A stretch of 64,000 nt of DNA from contig DEGR01000033.1 in the NCBI GenBank assembly GCA_002351535.1, forward strand, positions 13,443 to 77,442, read 5' to 3'. Below, in pieces: positions 22,873-32,026 of the stretch (position 1 is its first letter; the number at the start of each line of letters is the position of its first letter). This stretch comes from Lachnospira sp. UBA2821 (GTDB lineage: Bacteria; Bacillota; Clostridia; Lachnospirales; Lachnospiraceae). Position numbers and translations under genes: made by a program. The notes under the pieces are model-generated. The model did not search any database. It was given only the letters and a program-made list of their open reading frames with translations, and was not told the DNA's origin.

Positions 22873-24291
22873 TCAGAATCTGAAATCTCTCTCTCCATTA
22901 TGAATATTTGCTATATAATCTTTTGCCTTTTCTCTTACTTTCTCATTTGGAATCGTCTCTATCTCTTTTGCAATAAGCTTTTCACCTATTTCTTTAGTCT
23001 CTTCTGATGCATAGTCCTCCAGATATTCCTTAAGTGTCATAAGTGCATTTGGATGGCAGCAGTTAACTATCTGCTTACTCTTTAATAATGACATAAATCT
23101 GTCACCTGTTCTTCCCTCCCTGTAACATGCAGTACAAAAGCTTGGAACATATCCCATCTTCATAAGCCAGTTCACAACCTGATCCAATGTTCTTGTGTCA
23201 CTTACATCAAACTGCGCTGAATTATCTTCCTCCGGTTCTTCCTCAGCATATCCGCCTACACTTGTCCTTGAACCACCACTTATCTGGGATATTCCGAGGT
23301 GAAGAACTCTTTCTCTGCTCTTTTGTGATTCTCTTGTGGATACAATCATACCTGTATATGGAACAGCAATCCTTATGCATGCAACTATTTTTGCAAATGT
23401 TTCATCTGATATTCCATTATCGAATACATCCGGATCTATGTCATCCGCACGTCTTACTCTTGGAACACTTATTGTATGTGGTCCTACACCTTTATATGCC
23501 TCAAGGTGTTCTGCATGCATAATTATTCCTGTAAAATCATATCTGTAATTGTTAAGCCCGAATAATACTCCCAGACCTACATCATCTATTCCCCCTTCCA
23601 TGGCTCTGTCCATGGCTTCCGTATGATATGCATAGTTACTCTTTGGTCCTGTCGGATGAAGCTTTTCATATGACTTTTTATTATATGTCTCCTGAAACAA
23701 AATATATGTTCCAATTCCGGCTTCTTTAAGTTTTCTGTAATTCTCTACCGTTGTCGCCGCAATATTTACATTTACCCTTCTTATAGCTCCATTTTTGTGC
23801 TTAATGCTATATATTGTTTTTATACACTCAAGAATATATTCTATAGGGTTATTAACAGGGTCTTCTCCTGCTTCAAGTGCAAGTCTCTTATGTCCCATAT
23901 CCTGTAATGCCGTAACTTCTCTCACAATATCCTCCTGTGAAAGTTTCTTACGTGCTATGTGTTTGTTTTTTGCATGATATGGACAGTATTCACAGCCATT
24001 TACACAGTAATTTGACAGATATAATGGTGCAAACATTACTATTCTGTTACCATAGAATTCTTTTTTAATATCCTCAGCAAGCTTATATATTTCTTCATTT
24101 TTATCCTCAAGCTCACAGTCTAATAATACTAATGCTTCTTTATGTGAAACACCTTTCATTTTTCTTGCTTTCTCAAGAATCTCATCTATTATTTCCCTGT
24201 TATTTTTATTCTTTTGTGCATATTCAAGACATTCTCTTATTTCTTCATCGCTTATAAATTCTTCAGCCTTTGGTGACATTACATTATACAT
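22873..24291 (-). CDS. hydG: [FeFe]-hydrogenase maturase HydG (radical SAM tyrosine lyase)
   Basis: The 472-residue protein has the radical-SAM cluster motif CVNGCEYC (a Cx3Cx2C pattern, near residue 91-98) and the C-terminal second-cluster region CTACYREGRTGDRFM...CCHPNAL. Both are diagnostic for HydG as opposed to the related ThiH. HydG cleaves tyrosine to yield the CO and cyanide ligands of the hydrogenase H-cluster. hydF follows upstream in the operon with a 13-base gap (24292-24304). hydE and the hydrogenase itself are not in the window. GGAGG precedes the ATG. This supports a hydrogen-evolving fermentative metabolism. Confidence 0.96.
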   Translation of the reverse strand: MYNVMSPKAEEFISDEEIRECLEYAQKNKNNREIIDEILEKARKMKGVSHKEALVLLDCELEDKNEEIYKLAEDIKKEFYGNRIVMFAPLYLSNYCVNGCEYCPYHAKNKHIARKKLSQEDIVREVTALQDMGHKRLALEAGEDPVNNPIEYILECIKTIYSIKHKNGAIRRVNVNIAATTVENYRKLKEAGIGTYILFQETYNKKSYEKLHPTGPKSNYAYHTEAMDRAMEGGIDDVGLGVLFGLNNYRYDFTGIIMHAEHLEAYKGVGPHTISVPRVRRADDIDPDVFDNGISDETFAKIVACIRIAVPYTGMIVSTRESQKSRERVLHLGISQISGGSRTSVGGYAEEEPEEDNSAQFDVSDTRTLDQVVNWLMKMGYVPSFCTACYREGRTGDRFMSLLKSKQIVNCCHPNALMTLKEYLEDYASEETKEIGEKLIAKEIETIPNEKVREKAKDYIANIHNGERDFRF

Positions 24292-24304
24292 TTTTATTCC
24301 TCCA

Positions 24305-25510
24305 TTAATCCGGTATTGTTATATTATTAAGAATTCCGCTAATCCATGCTATGGCAATCCCATAGTTTGTAATAGGAACTCCCTGTTCCCTTGCCATGTC
24401 AAGTCTTGACATTACATATTTCCTGTTAAACATACATGCACCACATTGTATTATTAAATCATATTCAGAAAGATTATCAGGAAAATCTGTTCCACTTACA
24501 ATATCAACTGTAAGCTTTTCACCAACTCTCTTTCTTAACAATGCAGGAATTTTTTCTCTGCCTATGTCTTCCTGTAAAGGTGCATGTGTGCAACATTCTG
24601 CTATTAACACCTTTGAATCTTCTGTAAGATTTCCAATTACCTCTGCACCATCACAATACTGGTGTATATCTCCTTTATATGCAGCAAACAACGTCGAAAA
24701 TGATGTTATTCTGCTTGCTTCCGGTTTTAGTAAATACACTTGCTTATATACCTGTGAATCAGTTATTATAAGCTTTGGCGGCTCTTTAAGACCGGCAAGT
24801 GCCTCTTTAACCTTATCTGTTGTAACACTTATAATAACACATTTTTTATCAAGCAGCTCTCTTGTAGTCTGAACCTGTGGGAGTATCAGCCTTCCCTCCG
24901 GTGCCTGTATATCCTGCGGCATGACCAGCATTACCACATCACCTTCATTTACAAGATTTCCTGTAATAAAACGTGTTTCCTTAGATAAACTTCCTTTTTC
25001 TATCAATTTAGCTTTAAATTTGTCAATTCCCGCTCCCGTATATGAGGATACCCTCACTGTTGCCGCATTCAGCCCGTTATGCACTTTTTCTTCAATTTCA
25101 TCTGCATTTGCGATAATATCACACTTGTTTATAACAACAATAACAGGTGTATTCATATGTTCAAAATACTGACACCATCTTTTTTCTTCATCCAATTTTG
25201 CATCATTCACTACTATTACTGCTATGTCTGCCTGTGATGCTGCTTTCTTCGAAGCCTTTACACGCATTTCGCCAAGTTCCCCACTGTCATCAAATCCTGC
25301 CGTATCTACAAGCACACAGGGTCCTATTCCATGTATTTCCATCGGTTTCTTAACCGCATCTGTTGTAGTTCCACTCCTGTCTGATACAATAGATATATTC
25401 TGATTGGCTAAAGCATTAATAAGTGAAGATTTACCACTATTCATCTTTCCCATGAACACAATATGTGTTCTGTTAGATGACGGAGTATTATTTAAAGTAT
25501 TTTCTGACAT
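24305..25510 (-). CDS. hydF: [FeFe]-hydrogenase maturation GTPase HydF
   Basis: I choose MSENTLNN at 25510 because AGAGGA is well placed; a start at 25534 adds eight residues. The 401-residue protein has an Era-like GTPase domain (G1 GKMNSGKSS, G2 RSGTTTD, G3 VDTAGFDD, G4 NKCD), a dimerisation part, and an FeS-binding C-terminal domain with CCTHAPLQEDIG and the later CGACMFNRK, which hold the cluster ligands. HydF is the scaffold that receives the diiron unit made by HydE and HydG and passes it to the hydrogenase. It lies directly before hydG. A terminator separates it from the protease gene upstream. Confidence 0.96.
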   Translation of the reverse strand: MSENTLNNTPSSNRTHIVFMGKMNSGKSSLINALANQNISIVSDRSGTTTDAVKKPMEIHGIGPCVLVDTAGFDDSGELGEMRVKASKKAASQADIAVIVVNDAKLDEEKRWCQYFEHMNTPVIVVINKCDIIANADEIEEKVHNGLNAATVRVSSYTGAGIDKFKAKLIEKGSLSKETRFITGNLVNEGDVVMLVMPQDIQAPEGRLILPQVQTTRELLDKKCVIISVTTDKVKEALAGLKEPPKLIITDSQVYKQVYLLKPEASRITSFSTLFAAYKGDIHQYCDGAEVIGNLTEDSKVLIAECCTHAPLQEDIGREKIPALLRKRVGEKLTVDIVSGTDFPDNLSEYDLIIQCGACMFNRKYVMSRLDMAREQGVPITNYGIAIAWISGILNNITIPD

Positions 25511-25540
25511 TTTAATCCTCTTTTCCATATCCATAACAAA

Positions 25541-25569
25541 ACCTGTGCCGTTTTCAAACTGGCACAGGT
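25541..25569 (-). terminator. Rho-independent terminator after the Csp-like protease
   Basis: ACCTGTGCC and GGCACAGGT pair around an 11-base loop, followed on the minus strand by TTTTGTT. It lies between the protease stop (25657) and the hydF start. Confidence 0.85.
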
Positions 25570-25656
25570 TAATATTTCATTACTCTATAATTTAATATTC
25601 CAGTCAAACAACTACTGATATATTATATCATCAGATATATTAATTGTCATCTTTTT

Positions 25657-27348
25657 TCATCTGAATATATCAAATGCTTTATATACATTCAACTGACCAT
25701 ATCCACTCTCCCTGTTAGGATATGTTACTCCCGGAATTCTTACCGCCCCACGCACCAAAAAATTCTTTACATCCTGTGAGTTCATATCCGGAAGATTGCC
25801 TTTTACCACTCCCCACTGAAACAACTGTGCTGCAGCACCTGCACATACTGCTGAAGCAATACTTGTTCCCGTTCTGCTGCCAAACCTTCCGCCACTAATG
25901 GGTCCTGTAATATTTACTGCAGGTGCAGTCATATCAGGCTTAATCTCCCTGTTAGAAGTATATCCCCTGCCGGATGCTACATATACTCCGTTACTTTCAC
26001 TGTTAAACCCTGCCATCGTAATAGCTCCCTGTGCATCTGCCGGAGGTGTCAGTGTTTCATTAGGGTCCGGCTCTAAAAAAAACACTCCCTCTCCACTAAA
26101 CTGCCTTATTGGCAGCCATGCATTGAATACACCGTTAACAATATTACTTCCATATACTTCGACTTTCCATACTCCACTTGTAGGATTCATGAAACGCATC
26201 ATTATCAGTTCTTCTCCGGTTGTCTGCTCAATAATCTTATAATCAACATATATAACAGTATCTTCAAATAAAAATCTCAGCACCTCACTCTGACCCAGTC
26301 TTGCCGGAATTCTGGGAATACTTTCTCCTGAAGGTGACGTAACAGATACGGCAATTATATCAGGTGACCTCGCCCAAAGTTCCAATGTAAAACTCCTGTC
26401 TGCTCTGATTTCGACTGTTTTAACTCCCTCATTTTCTATTCTGCCACTATAATGATGTCTCTGATTTCCCTCATTTCCTGCCGGAACGGTAATGCAGCAC
26501 CTCGCCTTATATGCAAACTCGTCTATTCTTCTGTCAAGAAATGTTCTTCCCAGCCTTGCACCGGAACCTGTTCCCACACCAAGGCATATTACAAGCGGCA
26601 TTCCTAACATCGATGCCTTCCTCTCCAGATAGTCAATCCCCGCTATAATATCATTTTCCTGATATGCAACTGCATCTTCTTTAATCATATAGAAATCACG
26701 AAGATATTTTTTCGCCGGTTTAAGTTTAACTACCATTATATCAGCCTCCGGTGCCATCCCTGTGAAATTATTAGCATAATCTTTATTTCCGGCAGCTATT
26801 CCTGTCATAAATGTGCCATGTCCCGTTTCATCTGTAACATTTACAATGCTCCTTGGATTATCGCTTGATAATGCATTATTAATCTCCTCTCTTGTATATA
26901 TATTTCCATATCTGTACCTCTCCGGTGGATTTATCTCATCAGCACTCTGGTCCCATATCTCAATAATTCTTGTTTCTCCACTCGAATACCTGAAAACATC
27001 ATTTGTATAATCTATTCCTGAGTCAATTATTCCGATAATCACCCCTAATCCATCAAGCATGAGTCCCGCTGTATTCTGAAGCTGTATCGCACCTGTCACG
27101 CCTCCAACATATATATCCATCTCACCATATAATTTGGGAAGTGCTTTATATGACACATCACTTAACATAAGCATACTTCTGTTAGTTGTTTTGTCTATTC
27201 TGTTGTATAAAATGTCTATTCCACTTCCAACATTTATCGGACAAAAATCCTCATACCGCTCTAAAAACTGCTCTGCATTATATCCTAAATAGTCCACCAT
27301 AAAGTCAGCATATTCTTCTGATTTAGCAACATTTTCACATATATCCAT
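25657..27348 (-). CDS. Csp-type subtilase (S8 family peptidase)
   Basis: The 563-residue protein has all three subtilisin residues: Asp109 in IGIIDSGIDY, His177 in DETGHGTFMTG, and Ser496 in TGTSIASA. It has no secretion signal, a short N-terminal prodomain-like region (about 1-90) and a long insertion (about 290-420) before the catalytic serine, which matches the jelly-roll insertion of the clostridial Csp proteases. Those act in spore germination by activating the cortex lytic enzyme SleC, but paralogues of unknown role are frequent in Lachnospiraceae. GGTGATG precedes the ATG. It is a single-gene unit, with terminators on both sides. Confidence 0.9.
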   Translation of the reverse strand: MDICENVAKSEEYADFMVDYLGYNAEQFLERYEDFCPINVGSGIDILYNRIDKTTNRSMLMLSDVSYKALPKLYGEMDIYVGGVTGAIQLQNTAGLMLDGLGVIIGIIDSGIDYTNDVFRYSSGETRIIEIWDQSADEINPPERYRYGNIYTREEINNALSSDNPRSIVNVTDETGHGTFMTGIAAGNKDYANNFTGMAPEADIMVVKLKPAKKYLRDFYMIKEDAVAYQENDIIAGIDYLERKASMLGMPLVICLGVGTGSGARLGRTFLDRRIDEFAYKARCCITVPAGNEGNQRHHYSGRIENEGVKTVEIRADRSFTLELWARSPDIIAVSVTSPSGESIPRIPARLGQSEVLRFLFEDTVIYVDYKIIEQTTGEELIMMRFMNPTSGVWKVEVYGSNIVNGVFNAWLPIRQFSGEGVFFLEPDPNETLTPPADAQGAITMAGFNSESNGVYVASGRGYTSNREIKPDMTAPAVNITGPISGGRFGSRTGTSIASAVCAGAAAQLFQWGVVKGNLPDMNSQDVKNFLVRGAVRIPGVTYPNRESGYGQLNVYKAFDIFR

Positions 27349-27360
27349 ACATCACCAAAA

Positions 27361-27394
27361 AAGCACTACTCACATAAATATATGAGTAATGCTT
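27361..27394 (-). terminator. Rho-independent terminator after clpX
   Basis: AAGCACTACTCA (27361-27372) pairs with TGAGTAATGCTT (27383-27394), with one mismatch, and TTTTTT follows on the minus strand. It lies between the clpX stop and the Csp-like gene start. Confidence 0.85.
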
Positions 27395-27415
27395 TTAATA
27401 ATATTCTAACAAATG

Positions 27416-28924
27416 TTATTCAATTGCAGGAACTGCCATTCCCCTCGTCTCAATAAGAGGTGCTCCTTTATTCTCTATATAATCTCTTGTAATCGTAACC
27501 TTCCCGATATTATCATCCTTAGGTATCTCATACATTATATCAAGCATAAATTCTTCTATAATTGCTCTCAATGCTCTTGCCCCTGTCTTCTTCTCCATTG
27601 CCCTTTCTGCTATCGCTTCAAGTGCTGAATCGTCAAACTCCAATGCAACCTCATCCATCTCGAGAAGCTTTTTATATTGCTTAAGAATTGCATTTTTAGG
27701 CTCACTAAGAACTTTTATCAGCATGTCTTTCGTAAGTCCCTTTAATGTAAATAATATAGGTAACCTTCCTAAGAATTCAGGTATCATTCCAAATTGCTTT
27801 AAATCATCGATTGTTACGTTCTTTATTATATCTTCTTCGCTATCATACTTGTCTTTCAAATCTGCCTGAAATCCTATCGACGAATGTTTATTAAGTCTCT
27901 CTTTTATAATATTCTCAAGCTCCGGAAATGCACCACCACATATAAATAGAATATTTTTTGTATTTATAGTTGCAAGCGGTACCATGGCATTTTTGCTGTT
28001 AGCGCCTACCGGAACTTCAACGTCGCTTCCCTCAAGAAGTTTAAGAAGTCCCTGCTGGACACTTTCACCACTTACATCACGATTGGTAGTATTCTTTTTC
28101 TTGGCCAGCTTGTCTATCTCATCGATAAATACTATTCCCGTCTCTGCCTTTTCAATATCATTGTCTGCTGCCGCAAGAAGCTTTGATAAAACACTCTCTA
28201 TGTCATCACCTATATACCCTGCCTCTGTAAGAGATGTTGCATCGGCTATAGCAAGTGGTACATCCAGAAGTTTTGCAAGTGTTTTGACAAGATATGTTTT
28301 TCCACATCCGGTAGGTCCAATCATAAGCATATTTGATTTTTCTATCTGGATATCACTGTCCTCTCCCGCTGCTACACGTTTATAATGATTGTATACAGCT
28401 ACAGACACAACTTTCTTTGCATATTCCTGTCCTACAATATATTCATCAAGACTGGCCTTTATCTTATGCGGTGCCGGTATTTTCCGTATATCTATTAGTG
28501 GTTCGCTGCCACTCTTTTCTTTCTTTTTCTTTATTTTCTGTCTTCCGGGAATCTCTCCCTGGAAATCTGACATATTTATAAATCCTATATTAGGCATTTT
28601 TGACAATGCATCCATATCGGGATTGCCTTTGTCATCAACAAGTTTGCTCAGGTCTACACTGCTCATGCCCGGCATTCCGGAAAATCCCGGTGTATTCATA
28701 GCCATGTCGAATGTTTTCTGCAAACAATCAGGACATACACTTATATTTCCCGGCATGGTTATCTGCTTACCTGTTACACTTTCCGTACGCCTGCACACAT
28801 AACATACTTTTTCGTAATCGTCTTCTTTATTATTATCTTTAATATCTTTATTGTCTTTATTATTTATATTTTCCAAATCTTCCTCATTCCTATTCTGCAT
28901 AAATCTACTGTCGTCTATACACAT
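27416..28924 (-). CDS. clpX: ClpX-type unfoldase with extended N-terminus
   Basis: The 502-residue protein has an N-terminal four-Cys zinc finger (CYVCRR...CPDCLQ), Walker A GPTGCGKTY, pore loop AGYIGDD, Walker B FIDEIDKLAKK, sensor NTKNILFICGG, and SSIGF, the IGF loop that docks on ClpP. It feeds unfolded proteins to ClpP. It is about 80 residues longer than usual. The extra sequence is an Asn/Asp/Lys-rich head (first 35 residues or so) and a stretch after the zinc finger with GMPGMSSVDLSKL. No clpP is adjacent, so it may be a second ClpX. The start is uncertain: ATG at 28924 or at 28900, neither with a clear ribosome site. It overlaps or abuts the phosphofructokinase stop, suggesting coupling. 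Confidence 0.88.
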   Translation of the reverse strand: MCIDDSRFMQNRNEEDLENINNKDNKDIKDNNKEDDYEKVCYVCRRTESVTGKQITMPGNISVCPDCLQKTFDMAMNTPGFSGMPGMSSVDLSKLVDDKGNPDMDALSKMPNIGFINMSDFQGEIPGRQKIKKKKEKSGSEPLIDIRKIPAPHKIKASLDEYIVGQEYAKKVVSVAVYNHYKRVAAGEDSDIQIEKSNMLMIGPTGCGKTYLVKTLAKLLDVPLAIADATSLTEAGYIGDDIESVLSKLLAAADNDIEKAETGIVFIDEIDKLAKKKNTTNRDVSGESVQQGLLKLLEGSDVEVPVGANSKNAMVPLATINTKNILFICGGAFPELENIIKERLNKHSSIGFQADLKDKYDSEEDIIKNVTIDDLKQFGMIPEFLGRLPILFTLKGLTKDMLIKVLSEPKNAILKQYKKLLEMDEVALEFDDSALEAIAERAMEKKTGARALRAIIEEFMLDIMYEIPKDDNIGKVTITRDYIENKGAPLIETRGMAVPAIE

Positions 28925-30131
28925 ATACAGGGAGACCGTCTTTTATCACATGATTAGTCTCTCCTTCTATTAATGGTTTTGCATATTCTGCAAATTCTTC
29001 AAGCACATCCGTACCCTCATCATTTATCCATTCCCTTGGAACAACTTTTTCTTTATTGCAAACCTCTGAGCAGTCTACAAGTACACATTCTATCTTATAC
29101 TGCGGATTATCACTTCTTCTGAATGCAACCATCTTACCTGTCTCATCATCTATAGCAGCTTTCACACCGAATTCTCCTGCCATAACCGCTTCTTTAACAT
29201 CCGTACCTGATGCCAGTGCAGCCTTACATCTTTGATTAACATTTAACTCAACTGAGCGCACCTTGACTGCAAGATGTTCTTTAACTACATTTTCAAGATA
29301 TTTTCCACATCCTGTAAGCATCTTATGACCAAATGTATCAACACCTGCGCACCCTGAATACTCACATATAAATGTACCGTCTTTATCCTTTATTCCCTCT
29401 GATACACATACAACTATATTCTTGTGTATCTGAAGCAGTTCCGCTATCTTGTTAACGAAATCCTCTATATCAAAGGCTACCTCAGGAAGATAAATAAGAT
29501 ACGGATTATCCCCCTTATACTTTCTTGCAAGCATACTTGCTGCCGTAATCCAGCCTGCATGTCTTCCCATAAGCTCTATTATAGTTACTGACTGTGTATC
29601 ATAGACAGATGCATCCATAACTATGTCCCTGACTGTCGAAGCTACATATTTTGCAGCACTTCCAAATCCTGGTGAATGGTCTGTTAATACAAGGTCATTA
29701 TCTATTGTTTTTGGAACACCTATTATCCTTACCTGACTGCTTGTCTTTCTTGCGTACATTGAAAGTTTACACACTGTATCCATGGAATCGTTTCCACCAA
29801 TATATATAAAACATTTTATATTCAAATCAGAAAATTTCTTAAATATCTGTGCATATATACTATCATCTATAGAATCCGGCAGCTTATATCTGCAAGAACC
29901 AAGATATGATGAAGGCGTTGACGTAAGTAATTCTATCTCTTCCCCTGTCATCTCTTTATTTATATCCATATACCTATCATTGATAAATCCCTCAATACCG
30001 TTAATCATGCCATATACTTTGCCTATCTTGTCATTATGTTTAGCTGCTTCTTTAATAACACCATACAAACTTGCATTAATTACCGTTGTTGGTCCTCCGC
30101 TCTGACCTACGACTATATTAAATCTTTCCAT
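28905..30131 (-). CDS. 6-phosphofructokinase, probably pyrophosphate-dependent
   Basis: The 408-residue protein has the PFK motifs GQSGGPTTVINAS, YIGGNDSMDT and GVPKTIDNDL. In ATP enzymes these read GGDGS and PGTIDND; an acidic or amide residue after GGx and Lys in PKTIDND are the features that exclude ATP and mark PPi-using enzymes. The sequence GHAGWITA and the length also fit the clostridial PPi group. It would convert fructose 6-phosphate and PPi reversibly to fructose 1,6-bisphosphate. It may share a transcript with clpX, an unusual pairing. AAAGGA lies about 13 bases from the ATG. Confidence 0.88.
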   Translation of the reverse strand: MERFNIVVGQSGGPTTVINASLYGVIKEAAKHNDKIGKVYGMINGIEGFINDRYMDINKEMTGEEIELLTSTPSSYLGSCRYKLPDSIDDSIYAQIFKKFSDLNIKCFIYIGGNDSMDTVCKLSMYARKTSSQVRIIGVPKTIDNDLVLTDHSPGFGSAAKYVASTVRDIVMDASVYDTQSVTIIELMGRHAGWITAASMLARKYKGDNPYLIYLPEVAFDIEDFVNKIAELLQIHKNIVVCVSEGIKDKDGTFICEYSGCAGVDTFGHKMLTGCGKYLENVVKEHLAVKVRSVELNVNQRCKAALASGTDVKEAVMAGEFGVKAAIDDETGKMVAFRRSDNPQYKIECVLVDCSEVCNKEKVVPREWINDEGTDVLEEFAEYAKPLIEGETNHVIKDGLPVYVYRRQ

Positions 30132-30220
30132 ATCAATAAGTATATCCTTTCTGCTTATATGCCTGTATCTACATAGGGTAGTGTAACATATTTTTATTAA
30201 TTATTCAAACCTATAAAAAT

Positions 30221-30254
30221 ATGATACCGGAGATTTTATAACCTCAGGTATCAT
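30221..30254 (-). terminator. Rho-independent terminator after the HtrA gene
   Basis: ATGATACC (30221-30228) pairs with GGTATCAT (30247-30254), with an inner GAG/CTC, and on the minus strand ATTTTTAT follows. It separates the HtrA gene from the phosphofructokinase gene. Confidence 0.85.
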
Positions 30255-30264
30255 ATGCTGCATT

Positions 30265-31947
30265 TTATTCTTTTTGTGCTGCAAGTTGTACTTCTACTTC
30301 CTTTTCAATGTATTCTTTATCTTTAAGAGTCTGTATTGTTATTTTAACTTTCTCGCCTTTTTTATAATAAGCAAGCTTTTCCTGTAATTCTGTCATTCCT
30401 GTGACACTGTCTCCGTCTACTCCTGTTATTACATCATATTTATTAATGCCGGCTTTCTGTGCTGCTCCACCTTCAATAACTTCTATGACATATACACCTT
30501 CAGGAATATCATACATCTGTGATAACTCTTCTGTTACATCTTTTCCATAAATGTTAAGATAACCTTTATCTTTATCATCTACTTTATCTCTTGTCTCCTG
30601 AGTCATCATATTTCCAAGAAGTTCCTTGACATTAGACATTGGAACAGCATATCCCATTCCCTCTGTGTACTGGTCAACACTTTTGGCACTGTTTATACCA
30701 ATTACTTCACCTTTCATATTAAGCAAAGCACCACCACTGTTACCCGGATTGATTGCTGCATCTGTCTGTATTACTTTTCTCTCAATATTGTCTACATTTA
30801 TTGTTCTGTCAAGTGCACTTATTACACCTGTTGTTACTGACTGACCATATCCAAGTGCATTACCTATTGCAATACATCCTTCTCCAACCTTCATGTCATC
30901 AGATTCACCTATTGTAGCTATCTTAATGCTATCCATTGTATCACTGTCAATCTTGTTAAGTGGAATTGATACAATTGCCAGATCCTGTTTTTCATTCTGG
31001 CTCTTAATTTTGGCATCTACTGATTTCCCATCAACAAACTGTACTGATAATGTATCCGCATCAGCTACAACATGCTTATTTGTAACAATTAAAAGTTCTG
31101 TATCGTTTTCACCAATAATTATGCCTGAGCCTGCACCCTGACTCTCATACTGCTGTGAATCACCCTGGTCACCATAAAAATAACTCCAGAAATCATCTGT
31201 CGATGCTTTATTAACAATCTCGGTACTTGTAATGGCAACTACACTAGGCATTACATTGTCTACTACCTCTGATACATCAGTTATTATTACACTGCCATTT
31301 GACGTGTTCCCTGAATCAGAAGATTTTGTCTCTTCATCTTTTAAAACATCTTTCTGTGATTCCTTCTCTGTTTCCGATTCCGACTCCGGTTCATTATTAG
31401 CAGCAACTACCGGCGTCTTCTGAATCTTCCTGCCATCTTTTGACTTAAAGTAATCATATCCGTATCCAAATGCCATTGCAACTGCACCTGCTATGATTCC
31501 GAATATAACTGCCGCACATATAAATTTAACAAACTTACTTCCAAAACCAGAACCGCCTTTATTCTTTTTCATCTCATGCTTTTTATTAAGACGCTCTGCT
31601 TTGGCCCGCTGTTTTTGAAGTCTTTTGTCCGCACGTGCCTCGTGCTTATCATAAACCTTCTGGTTAGTATTATTGTTATTACCTGTCTGATTATCCGAAT
31701 AATACCCATTGCCTGTACTGTATCCATTATATCCATCCTGATTGTCTGTGGATTCCGATTCTGTATTTTCCACAGAATCAGTATCTGTGTACTCCGTATT
31801 ATTCGCAGATTCCGGTTCTGTATTTCCCACAGAATCCGTATCTGTATACTCCGTATTTTCTACAGTTGTATCTTCTGTATATCCTGTCTGTGCACTGCTT
31901 TCTTCGTTAGCAGTTCCATTAATTTCTTTATCGAATTCTTCTGACAT
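30265..31947 (-). CDS. HtrA/DegP-like membrane-anchored serine protease with PDZ domain
   Basis: The 560-residue protein has a cytoplasmic acidic, repeat-rich head (about 1-130, with ENTEYTDTDSV-type units), a basic stretch, one membrane helix (about 139-165, FVKFICAAVIFGIIAGAVAMAFGY), a Ser/Glu-rich linker, a trypsin-like domain and a C-terminal PDZ domain (about 460-555). The triad is visible: His in TNKHVVADA, Asp in KQDLAIVSI, Ser in INPGNSGGALL. The active domain is outside the cell, where such enzymes degrade or refold damaged exported proteins. GGAGG precedes the ATG. The long acidic cytoplasmic head is unusual for the family. Confidence 0.94.
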   Translation of the reverse strand: MSEEFDKEINGTANEESSAQTGYTEDTTVENTEYTDTDSVGNTEPESANNTEYTDTDSVENTESESTDNQDGYNGYSTGNGYYSDNQTGNNNNTNQKVYDKHEARADKRLQKQRAKAERLNKKHEMKKNKGGSGFGSKFVKFICAAVIFGIIAGAVAMAFGYGYDYFKSKDGRKIQKTPVVAANNEPESESETEKESQKDVLKDEETKSSDSGNTSNGSVIITDVSEVVDNVMPSVVAITSTEIVNKASTDDFWSYFYGDQGDSQQYESQGAGSGIIIGENDTELLIVTNKHVVADADTLSVQFVDGKSVDAKIKSQNEKQDLAIVSIPLNKIDSDTMDSIKIATIGESDDMKVGEGCIAIGNALGYGQSVTTGVISALDRTINVDNIERKVIQTDAAINPGNSGGALLNMKGEVIGINSAKSVDQYTEGMGYAVPMSNVKELLGNMMTQETRDKVDDKDKGYLNIYGKDVTEELSQMYDIPEGVYVIEVIEGGAAQKAGINKYDVITGVDGDSVTGMTELQEKLAYYKKGEKVKITIQTLKDKEYIEKEVEVQLAAQKE

Positions 31948-32026
31948 AATAATCCTCCATTTACATTTTATCTGTTGCGGAATGAATGTAGTATATCAGC
32001 CAAATGTGTAGATTGTGTGTAAAACA

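Noticed and set aside
22803..22898. N-terminal extension of the RNase H reading frame
   Set aside because: The extra 32 residues have no ribosome site and overlap the end of hydG; GAGGAG marks the internal ATG at 22802.
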